A stretch of DNA of 64,000 nucleotides from an uncultured Acetatifactor sp. (lineage in GTDB: Bacteria > Bacillota > Clostridia > Lachnospirales > Lachnospiraceae). The position numbers were made by a program, and so were the translations under genes. The stretch spans positions 1 to 64,000 of the forward strand of contig CAJTZD010000011.1 of the NCBI GenBank assembly GCA_910584235.1, in the 5' to 3' direction. Under the pieces are notes generated by a model, which was not told the origin of the DNA, did not search any database, and saw only the letters and a program-made list of their open reading frames with translations. Of this stretch, positions 35,362-43,030 are shown in pieces. Every line of letters starts with the position of its first letter. The stretch's first letter is position 1.

Positions 35362-36018
35362 TCACTTTCCCAACCGCTTCTCAAAAGCTATGAAATTGGA
35401 TTTGTCATTGCCGCCGCAGTAAATTGCGAATACGATGCTATCGAACCTGTCCCGGTAATCCTCCAGGGCTGTACCATAGGCTTTTGCCACTGTGTCCGGG
35501 TCATTCCGGAACGCGCCGCAGCCGAATGCGCCCAGAACCAGGATATCCGCTCCATTCGCTGCCGCTACATGGAGGATATGCTTCGCACGCTTTACATGCA
35601 GGGCATACAGTTCCTGGGAATCCATCTTTACGGGCTTGCCAGTCTCCGGATTATGCCGGTTTGAGGTCGCGCTGCGCAGATTAGGAGCGGCGCAGGTAAT
35701 CACGTCCACTGTTACGAAATCCTTTTCCTCCAGCCTTTTGGGGACAGAGTCGTCCGTCTTGCAGATGACTACACCAGGGGAATAGATGCAGGCATCGGTA
35801 TGGCGGTTGTCCCTTGCCTCGCGGTTCACCTCATAATATCTCTCCCAGAGCCATCTGCGGTCAATCGTGGAATACAGCGTGGAGCAGCGGCACAGGCTCT
35901 CCTCCTGGGCGCTGCTGCCGTTTTTTACGCCGCCTCCGGGTCTGGTGGCCGAGGCGAAGTTCAGTGTTTTCTTCCTCCTTATACAGTTCTTACAGTTTCT
36001 TCTTTTCAACTCCCACAT
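35362..36018 (-). CDS. TIGR02452-type macro-domain-like (PARG-like) protein, shortened N-terminus
   Basis: 218 residues. NFASATRPGGGVKNGSSAQEESLCR holds the GGG-x6-QEE core of microbial PARG-like proteins of the TIGR02452 family, which bind or hydrolyse ADP-ribose; DVITCAAPNLR and GADILVLGAFGCGAFRNDP follow as in the family. Full-length members carry ~60 more N-terminal residues; here they are replaced by a short basic stretch (MWELKRRNCKNCIRRKK). Either a truncated or an altered version. It is convergent with the fragment on the plus strand. Confidence 0.75.
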   Translation of the reverse strand: MWELKRRNCKNCIRRKKTLNFASATRPGGGVKNGSSAQEESLCRCSTLYSTIDRRWLWERYYEVNREARDNRHTDACIYSPGVVICKTDDSVPKRLEEKDFVTVDVITCAAPNLRSATSNRHNPETGKPVKMDSQELYALHVKRAKHILHVAAANGADILVLGAFGCGAFRNDPDTVAKAYGTALEDYRDRFDSIVFAIYCGGNDKSNFIAFEKRLGK

Positions 36019-36031
36019 CTTCTGGTATAAT
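36003..36031 (+). promoter_or_regulatory. Probable promoter of the Uma2 gene
   Basis: TATAAT at 36026-36031, 17 bp after TTTTCA (36003-36008), about 80 bp before the ATG at 36109. Confidence 0.4.
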
Positions 36032-36108
36032 GACCTTATTCAGGGCAAGAAATGACATGCTGCTTTCCCGGAATGGCCGATAGGATAAAAAGAAAGGACG
36101 TGTATATT

Positions 36109-36675
36109 ATGCCGCCAGCATTACAGCTACAGCCGGAAACCATCACTCTGGAGCAGTATGAAGCGCTTCCGGTCGGGGAAAGGGTCGAAGTCTTTGATGG
36201 CATTGCCTACAACATGGCAAGCCCTTCACAGATCCACCAGTCCATTTCCATGCAGCTTTCTACTATTATAAACAACTATATCCTCCGCAGAAAAGGGGCA
36301 TGCAGCATCTTCAGCGCCCCTTTTGATGTACTGCTGTCTGACAGGCCTCTGCTCATCGTTCAGCCGGATATTATGGTAATATGCGACAAAAGCAAGCTGG
36401 ACGGAAAAAGGTGCAACGGTGCCCCCGATTTCATCATTGAGATCGTCTCCCCTGGCAACCCGGCAGATGATTACATCCGCAAGCTCTACTACTACCAAAA
36501 GGCCGGCGTCCGTGAATATTGGATTGTGGATCCCCGCCGCAGGATGGTGACAGTCAATTGTTTTCAGGAGAATCTGCTCAATATCCAATACTCTTTCGAT
36601 TCTGCAGTCCGAGTCGGTATTTTTGACGACCTGATAATCGATTTCCGTGATCTTGCGAGGCTGTTGGATATTTAG
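36109..36675 (+). CDS. Uma2 family (DUF820) putative endonuclease
   Basis: 188 residues. PD-(D/E)XK fold of the Uma2 family: ERVEVFDGIAYNMAS, VQPDIMVICDKSKL (active Asp), APDFIIEIVSPGNP (Glu) and DYIRKLYYYQKAGVREYWIVDP. Abundant in bacteria, mostly of unknown function. The start at 36109 has AAAGGA upstream; the longer frame is unsupported. Confidence 0.85.
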   Translation: MPPALQLQPETITLEQYEALPVGERVEVFDGIAYNMASPSQIHQSISMQLSTIINNYILRRKGACSIFSAPFDVLLSDRPLLIVQPDIMVICDKSKLDGKRCNGAPDFIIEIVSPGNPADDYIRKLYYYQKAGVREYWIVDPRRRMVTVNCFQENLLNIQYSFDSAVRVGIFDDLIIDFRDLARLLDI

Positions 36676-36879
36676 AGATAAACTCCGTCCGCAAAGCATC
36701 TCCTTTCCCGCATGGATGGCGGTTCTGGCAGAAAACGCAGGAGGCTGAAAAGCTCCCAGATTCTCTAGGATGGGCTTTTGTATCCGTTAATTGCCAGCCA
36801 TGCGGGATAGAATGCCTCAAATCTACAGGCTACAGCCATTTCCAGAACGAATTCCGACTGTCCATGATGTCCATGAAGC

Positions 36880-37626
36880 CTAATTCTCAGACTCATATTC
36901 CAATGAGTCTATGGCTCGTCCAAGCGCACTTAGAAATCTATCTGTATAGCTTTTCATATCATCGAAAAGTTCGTCCCCTCTTTCTTCATCCTCATCCCCC
37001 AAGGATTCTTTCTCGCATAGTTTTGCTATTTCTTCCGTATCTGCACATATGTTCCTGGCAAAATCATATATCACATTTCTGAAACTCTCTTCCCTTTCTT
37101 CCCCTTCATCCAGCTCCAAAAGTCCATCTGTAACTAAGATAATTTTTTTCCACATTTCCGGCATTTTTCGCAAAAAATGATAGGGATATAATTGATAAAA
37201 GTTATTGCCATCATTAAACATATTTGCCCAAAACCGGATTTTATGCAAATAGTCTACACATGCTGCCTCGTCCTCAATATCATACTGAGAACACTTTAGC
37301 ACCTGATTGAAAAGGTCTACCAATAAATTTCTTAATGCCCACATTAGTGCATAAAAACTCTCATCGTCGAAACTCTCTATTCCCTGAGAATACAGTTCTT
37401 CAACTATATTTGCACAATCAGACAGACTTTCAGACAATTCTGCATACATCTTTATGACATCTGTATCTTTTGCAACTTCTGAAAGTTCCAGCAGATCTGA
37501 CTGAAAGGCATTATTCTTCGAACTGATCTCAGATTTTATAATTAACCTGCCAATACCAGTCAACATCGACCCAAAAGCACTCAGAACACCAGTTCTTTCC
37601 CCATTCCTATCTAAATTCTGTTCCAT
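36880..37626 (-). CDS. Unknown acidic helical protein, last gene of the GTPase-HerA operon
   Basis: 248 residues, acidic, mostly helical (DTDVIKMYAELSESLSDCANIVEELY; EEREESFRNVIYDFARNI), with a Phe/Tyr-rich segment NMFNDGNNFYQLYPYHFLRK. No motif known to me. AAAGGAG lies 10 nt before the ATG, and only 59 bp separate it from the previous gene, so I place it in the operon. AT-rich like its neighbours. Confidence 0.6.
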   Translation of the reverse strand: MEQNLDRNGERTGVLSAFGSMLTGIGRLIIKSEISSKNNAFQSDLLELSEVAKDTDVIKMYAELSESLSDCANIVEELYSQGIESFDDESFYALMWALRNLLVDLFNQVLKCSQYDIEDEAACVDYLHKIRFWANMFNDGNNFYQLYPYHFLRKMPEMWKKIILVTDGLLELDEGEEREESFRNVIYDFARNICADTEEIAKLCEKESLGDEDEERGDELFDDMKSYTDRFLSALGRAIDSLEYESEN

Positions 37627-37685
37627 GTTTATATGGCTCCTTTATCGTGGTAGACTTCCTGATGTAAATACATTTTATGCAGTTA

Positions 37686-38075
37686 TTAAAATATAACAAC
37701 ATTCATGCCACTCTCAACAGCAGCCTGTATTTTGCTCAACTGATTTTTCCCCTTTATCTTTTTTATCAATTCGTTCGCCTGGTTTCCACGCATAACTACA
37801 CCAACGCCCAGCGTATCCTTGATAAATGGATCTTTTTTTATCATATCAAGCATTTGTCTTTCTTCTTCATCACCAAGGCTATTCATTTTAGAGTCGCATA
37901 ACCCAATCACTTTTGTTTCTATATATTGCTCAATTGTGTTGAGCGAACTAATGACATCATTTGGAACATCCGTTATCGTCCTGGACCAATGCAGCCTTGC
38001 GCACTCCGCATTCAGCCTAAGCAGCTGCATAATATCCCTGGCTTTCTTATCATCACTTACCGTATAAATATTCAT
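37686..38075 (-). CDS. Small unknown protein coupled to the nuclease gene
   Basis: 129 residues, soluble, helical. DDKKARDIMQLLRLNAECA and TVSDDK at the start and a late basic stretch NELIKKIKGKNQLSKIQ are the visible features; no family recognised. Its ATG overlaps the upstream stop as ATGA (38072-38075), which implies co-translation with the nuclease and a matched dose: possibly an accessory or inhibitor subunit (inference). Confidence 0.6.
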   Translation of the reverse strand: MNIYTVSDDKKARDIMQLLRLNAECARLHWSRTITDVPNDVISSLNTIEQYIETKVIGLCDSKMNSLGDEEERQMLDMIKKDPFIKDTLGVGVVMRGNQANELIKKIKGKNQLSKIQAAVESGMNVVIF

Positions 38076-39085
38076 GATTTTGCCACCTCCTTAATAGCAT
38101 TTTCCACATCCGCCACAGAAACATCCAAAACTACCAGCCTTGCACCATATTGTCTGCACACGGCATCTGCAGCGCCAGCCGGAGTATCCTTGATATCGGA
38201 TGTGGTAACCAGTATCTTCTTTCCCTCTTGTCCGGATAATTGGTTTGGAATATGGTTATTCAGTTCATTCGTCATGTATGCCGAACCGCCACATTTACAT
38301 TCAACTGATAACGTTTCTCCTGATTTAACCTCAACCCCAAATACTTCGATTGGATGATCCGTATTATTCTTTGCTATGACATCAGGTCGCGTACCGCCAC
38401 TTTCTCCCTCCACCACACGCTGCTGCGCTTCTACGTCAAATCCAGCGTCTGAAAGAGCATCTTTCATTGTCGTCTCCAGCAATTGACCTTTCAAGATGCT
38501 AAGCTTTGCTTGTGCACTTCTTATTTCAGACGGTGATGCTTCCGGATCGTTCAAAGTATCCAGCGCCTCCAACTGGCTTTTCCATAACTCAGCTTTTTCC
38601 GGATGTCTCTCAATTAATGCTTTGATTCCCTCCGGAGTAGTTAAAATCTTTTCTATTTCTTCTAAAATAGGATCTTTCTTTTCTACTTCAGATTCCTTAG
38701 AGTCTTTTCTCTCGTTCTGTCCCGCATCCTTATTGTCATTTTCTTTTGACTCGGATGCATTGCCTTTCCTTTCGGCGATATCATCCGAAAAAATGCGTTT
38801 CATTAATTCTGAAATGCTCTTGGACAATATATCAGAAGTTGATGGGACTTTACTTATCTCTTTCTTTTCATCCCTTTCTGGTGCATCATTTTTACTGTTC
38901 TTTTTATCTCCCGTCTCGTTATCTGATTTCTCTTTTTCACGAGCGTCTCCCTTGAAAAGCAGATCATTCAGCTTTTTTGCAGCCTCGGCCAACTCTTGGT
39001 AAACTTTTTCCGGCACAGATGATTTGCTTTCCGGATTGTCAGAGTTTTTTGTCTCGCTATTTTTTGAAGAACCACCCTCAATCAT
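38072..39085 (-). CDS. PD-(D/E)XK-like nuclease with charged disordered N-terminus
   Basis: 337 residues. The first ~135 are K/E/D/S/N-rich and disordered. The C-terminal ~150 residues begin LLETTMKDALSDAGFDVEAQ and carry TRPDVIAKN (Asp) and LSVECKCGGSAY (E-x-K), the spacing of restriction-type PD-(D/E)XK nucleases; NHIPNQLSGQEGKKILVTTS then fits a late strand. It overlaps the HerA gene downstream of it in reading order on both sides by ATGA junctions (39082-39085 with HerA; 38072-38075 with the small gene). I infer that it is the effector cutting DNA with the HerA-type motor. Confidence 0.65.
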   Translation of the reverse strand: MIEGGSSKNSETKNSDNPESKSSVPEKVYQELAEAAKKLNDLLFKGDAREKEKSDNETGDKKNSKNDAPERDEKKEISKVPSTSDILSKSISELMKRIFSDDIAERKGNASESKENDNKDAGQNERKDSKESEVEKKDPILEEIEKILTTPEGIKALIERHPEKAELWKSQLEALDTLNDPEASPSEIRSAQAKLSILKGQLLETTMKDALSDAGFDVEAQQRVVEGESGGTRPDVIAKNNTDHPIEVFGVEVKSGETLSVECKCGGSAYMTNELNNHIPNQLSGQEGKKILVTTSDIKDTPAGAADAVCRQYGARLVVLDVSVADVENAIKEVAKS

Positions 39086-42000
39086 TTTATCCGCCTCCTT
39101 TCTCCATCAATAAACGTAAGAAGATTCGCAACAAGTTCCTCGTATTCTCTTTTGCCCTCCAGCCTGTTTTTCTCAAATGCAATGAGCGCAAGAATCTTGT
39201 CAACTTCCTCTTCCTCAAACTCCTCCAGTCGTGGAAGAAGCTCCTCCTGCATTGCTGCCATCCACTCTTTTATCTCATTCCTGTAGCAGATATTTCTTTC
39301 CAGAACGCTATCCGGAGCAAAAATCTCGTATATGACAGATTTCCTTAAATTTCTGGCTCTATCGACATCTTCCTCCCGAATAAGCTTGTACAGCTTCGTC
39401 TTAAGTTCGGTAGACATTCTTGTCTTGTCAACATCGCTAATAACAGCTTCGATGTCTTCAGCTTTTATATCAGGTATAGGTTGCAAAACAATCTTCACAA
39501 TGCGCTTCTTAGTCTCCAAAGCATCAAATATCTCTTCGCTTTCACTGCAACATCTTTTCGTCCATTTATCATCCCATTTTTCCACATGACAAAGAACTGG
39601 TTCTATCCAGTTGTTTTGATATACTGCACAGACTCCCGTTTTCAGCTTTGCCAGTTCAACTATCTGCTGGTCGTTTAAATTTGCAGCTCTGCCAACCAGT
39701 TCCCGATCCGTTGCGTCAGGCAGGCGAAGAATTATTTTCGTATTTGTATTGCGGATGACAGACATGTCCATAAGTCCGGGAGACTGATCTGCGATAATAA
39801 AGCCCTCCCCATATGTGCGCATCTCCGCGATGGCATTCGCCAACATTTCAACAGATTTCCCTGTCAGGTTAGATGATTCGGCACTCTGCTCAGTACTTGT
39901 TCTTTTCAGCAGATTATGCGCTTCTTCAAGGATCGTCAAATGGGAGAGTTTTCTATTGCTGCCCTGCGCACAAGACATCCTGTACTCTTGTAATTTTATT
40001 ATCAGTAGCCCCATCAACAGAGCTTTCGTTTCCGTTGATCCAATACGACTAAGGTCAATGATCACGTTTTTGTCAAACAACTCCTCATAAGCTATCTCAT
40101 TGTTCGTCAGAATCTGTCCGTTAATCCCATTCGTCAAAGAACTGATTCTCATGGACAGCGCGCCAACATAATCTCCTTTGCTATCAGATGAATAATCCGA
40201 TTCCTTGATGACATTATTTACCTGCTTTAAAACATCAAGAAAATTAGGGAAAATTCTCTTATTGCCTTCCCCATAGACACACTTAGAGCGATCCAAGTCC
40301 CATCCTGACACCTCGTATGCCCGTTCAACAGCCTCTTTCAGAACCGCAGGCATTGCAGCATACATAGGCCAACAAACATTGAAAATCTCGATCAACCTGT
40401 CTATATGTTCCAGTACATGGATATCCTCCGGAAAGCTAAACGGATTTATTCTAAGCAGTTTGCTTTTATAAGGATTTGTTCCCAGAACCTGAACACCTCC
40501 ATATCCACCAAAAATATCTTTGTACTCTCCTTTCGCGGGTTCGATGACCATAAAGTGTGTCTTTTCGCTCTCGTTGCCAATTCCAAAACAAGTATTGCGG
40601 ATAATCTGATAAATTGCATTCGATTTTCCTGCGCCCGTAGAGCCGGTTACAAAAGCATGCGAAGTCAAACTGTCTCTATCCAGCAACACCCGACCCGCTT
40701 CATCATCATACATATGATGGACGGCGCCAAAATCAATTTTTCTTCTTTCACTTACATCCTCTGAATACAATACATTTCGTCCAAAACTCGCGCATTCTAT
40801 AACCGGAATGCCAGAGATCGATTTTTTGGGCAGACCCATATATATCGCCAGTTCTTTACCGCTCACTAAAGTCGAGACGGAAGCGCTGCTCTTTTCGTCC
40901 TTTTTATCAGCCAAATCAAAAATTGGATGATTAAAAGTGCTCAAATACGGGATCAGGCCTTTGGCCTCATCAGCATCCCATAAACATATATGTGCTGCTT
41001 CAACAGAGGAGTGTTCTCCCTGAATAATTGATTTGTATGTACTTGCCACCGATAAGCAGGTTGCATAATCCTCGGACAGAAAATACACGCCACAATCATA
41101 CATACCAAAATCTTCGCACTCAACTATCCTCTCCAGCTGTAGATCTATTTTGTCCAAAATTGATTTAATGCTCTTATTTTCATATGTAATCTGTAATCCT
41201 TCGCCCTTATTGCTGCTCAAAGCATTTGCAATCGAATTTTGTTCGCTCAAAGACTTGGATGTACCGGTTGTTTCGGTATCTCCCTCAGTGTCTGCATGGT
41301 CTTCATGATGGCCATGCATATAATGGTAATCAGCAGAAACACTGGCCCCTAGCGTCAGGGAAGTACTGGCATTCGCACCTATTCCAAAAGGCGTAGCGCT
41401 AACACCTGCGGTAGCAGTTCCACTGGCATTTACCCCAATGCTACCACCCACCGTATGAGCCGAATTCGTTCCCTTGGTTGTTGTATGTGATTTTGTCTTG
41501 GCGACACTTTCGTTTGTAGTATCTGTTACGCCTTTTATCACACTATCTGTTACTGTTTTTCCGTTATTGGCATTTACGGTATACTCAGATTTCTCAAACG
41601 GCTTCAAAGATGTATATAGTTCCTCATATCCGGCTCTGATTGATTCCCTAATATTGTCGCTCATAGGATCCGCGATTATCATGACTGTGCACTTTTTGCC
41701 TTTTAACGAATCTGCAAGCTTTTCAAGTCCCTGAACATAGGCTTCATTCTCATCCTTATCCTCGTCTTTAAGCGCCGCTATTCCAGATACAGACGATACA
41801 CAAAGATTTTTATCAAAAATACTTTGCACTATCTCCACTCTTTTTGAAACATCTTCGATCTCTTCCAGTTTACTCCCCGGGAAATTAGCTTCGAGGTTAT
41901 CTTTCAGGACCGTAATCTGCTTCTGCGGTACAAATGAGTCATCTGATTTCTTGCACACCGTTCCCAGATAAACTTCTATTTGTTGCCCATCGCTCTTCAG

Positions 42001-42327
42001 AAGCATGACGATCGTTGCTCCCTCATAAAGCGAAGTGGCATTGTACACCGTTGCTAACTTGTCAAGGATACTCTCGTCCTTATCATATACTACCCTCAAC
42101 AGCCTGGTTAGCATAATATTTGTGCCAACTACGCATACCGGAAGATCAGTAGAAGGATCACCATTGGATTTTTCCTGATACACGGCAAATGTAACGTCAA
42201 ATGACGGAACAAATACCGGACGCTTATCAATTGTCGATATATATTTTCGCATGACAATCTTGTCAACATTTGACAGGGCAATATTTAACTCTTTATGTTC
42301 TCTGATATCTATGTCATCTTTCGCCAT
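39082..42327 (-). CDS. HerA/FtsK-superfamily ATPase (DUF87-type) with Gly/Ser/Thr-rich insert
   Basis: 1081 residues. N-terminal ~240 residues lack a known motif but could contain a HAS-like barrel. Residues ~255-365 are a low-complexity Gly/Ser/Thr/Ala region containing GHHEDHADTEGDTE. The motor domain has Walker A GSTGAGKSN (562-570, K568), MVIEPAKGEYKDIFGGYGG, Walker B LTILEEAHNLL (E801, E802) and late FIIADQSPGLMD and NTKIILRLPDATDRE. This is the VirB4/HerA/FtsK group of hexameric DNA pumps. Its 3' end overlaps the nuclease ATG, which fits HerA-nuclease pairs. No membrane helix, so cytoplasmic. Confidence 0.85.
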   Translation of the reverse strand: MAKDDIDIREHKELNIALSNVDKIVMRKYISTIDKRPVFVPSFDVTFAVYQEKSNGDPSTDLPVCVVGTNIMLTRLLRVVYDKDESILDKLATVYNATSLYEGATIVMLLKSDGQQIEVYLGTVCKKSDDSFVPQKQITVLKDNLEANFPGSKLEEIEDVSKRVEIVQSIFDKNLCVSSVSGIAALKDEDKDENEAYVQGLEKLADSLKGKKCTVMIIADPMSDNIRESIRAGYEELYTSLKPFEKSEYTVNANNGKTVTDSVIKGVTDTTNESVAKTKSHTTTKGTNSAHTVGGSIGVNASGTATAGVSATPFGIGANASTSLTLGASVSADYHYMHGHHEDHADTEGDTETTGTSKSLSEQNSIANALSSNKGEGLQITYENKSIKSILDKIDLQLERIVECEDFGMYDCGVYFLSEDYATCLSVASTYKSIIQGEHSSVEAAHICLWDADEAKGLIPYLSTFNHPIFDLADKKDEKSSASVSTLVSGKELAIYMGLPKKSISGIPVIECASFGRNVLYSEDVSERRKIDFGAVHHMYDDEAGRVLLDRDSLTSHAFVTGSTGAGKSNAIYQIIRNTCFGIGNESEKTHFMVIEPAKGEYKDIFGGYGGVQVLGTNPYKSKLLRINPFSFPEDIHVLEHIDRLIEIFNVCWPMYAAMPAVLKEAVERAYEVSGWDLDRSKCVYGEGNKRIFPNFLDVLKQVNNVIKESDYSSDSKGDYVGALSMRISSLTNGINGQILTNNEIAYEELFDKNVIIDLSRIGSTETKALLMGLLIIKLQEYRMSCAQGSNRKLSHLTILEEAHNLLKRTSTEQSAESSNLTGKSVEMLANAIAEMRTYGEGFIIADQSPGLMDMSVIRNTNTKIILRLPDATDRELVGRAANLNDQQIVELAKLKTGVCAVYQNNWIEPVLCHVEKWDDKWTKRCCSESEEIFDALETKKRIVKIVLQPIPDIKAEDIEAVISDVDKTRMSTELKTKLYKLIREEDVDRARNLRKSVIYEIFAPDSVLERNICYRNEIKEWMAAMQEELLPRLEEFEEEEVDKILALIAFEKNRLEGKREYEELVANLLTFIDGERRRIK

Positions 42328-42372
42328 TTCTTATACCTCCTACCGTTCAGAAATCAATTACTCGGTCGACAC

Positions 42373-43017
42373 TTATCTTTGGACATCTATTACACTGAGT
42401 TTATTCCCGGCTTTATCATCAGCGCCACACCTTTTAAGTCCTGTAAATATCATCAAAAGAATTACAATAATAACTATGATCCAATGCCAATTGTTCTTTA
42501 CCCACTCAAATACGCCACCAGACAACCGGCTATGATCTGAACTGCCGCCAGCGGTTGTCTTAGCGACCGATGCTTTTTTTGATTCTCCCCATCCCCCTTC
42601 TCGCGTTTTTGGCAGCGGCGCGGAAGTGCCGCCACAGTTTTCAATTTTCGATTTTCCTAATGTGGTTTTATCTTTATAAACCTTCTTCCCTATTTCTTTC
42701 AGGCGATAAAGCCTATTTGAAAGATTGAAATTATCTCGCAACCAGACCAAATTCATATGGAAATATAGTTCATCCCAGTCATTCACATCTTTTTCGACTT
42801 CATCTTCCTGTTTGATATACACTTCTTCAATGGCAAGTTCTTCTCCGTTAAGCTCAATACTCTTCTTCCTAATATAGTTACGAGCCTCCTGGAATTCACT
42901 CGTGGCAAATGTCGGGTCTGAGCCTAATATCCCTGTCAGAAGTGCTCTTAAAACGCCTATTTCCTTGTTTTTTATAGCGCTGTCATATGTCTCGTCCGGA
43001 TTAAAATATTTACCCAT
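42373..43017 (-). CDS. Small protein with C-terminal transmembrane anchor
   Basis: 214 residues. A soluble helical part (YFNPDETYDSAIKNKEIG, then EELYFHMNLVWLRDNFN-like acidic region) is followed by a Gly/Ser/Lys linker and one hydrophobic span (WHWIIVIIVILLMIFTGL, ~residues 176-193) with a short polar tail, giving tail anchoring in the membrane. The start at 43017 has AGAGG 8 nt upstream; a GTG three codons earlier is less likely. It lies 13 bp after the GTPase stop and 45 bp before HerA, so it may tether the complex to the membrane. Confidence 0.6.
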   Translation of the reverse strand: MGKYFNPDETYDSAIKNKEIGVLRALLTGILGSDPTFATSEFQEARNYIRKKSIELNGEELAIEEVYIKQEDEVEKDVNDWDELYFHMNLVWLRDNFNLSNRLYRLKEIGKKVYKDKTTLGKSKIENCGGTSAPLPKTREGGWGESKKASVAKTTAGGSSDHSRLSGGVFEWVKNNWHWIIVIIVILLMIFTGLKRCGADDKAGNKLSVIDVQR

Positions 43018-43030
43018 TTTCTTCACCTCT

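Noticed and set aside
39082..42327. Conjugation coupling protein (FtsK/VirD4/VirB4)
   Set aside because: No relaxase, pilus or mating-pair genes are in the window, and the neighbours are a GTPase and a nuclease.
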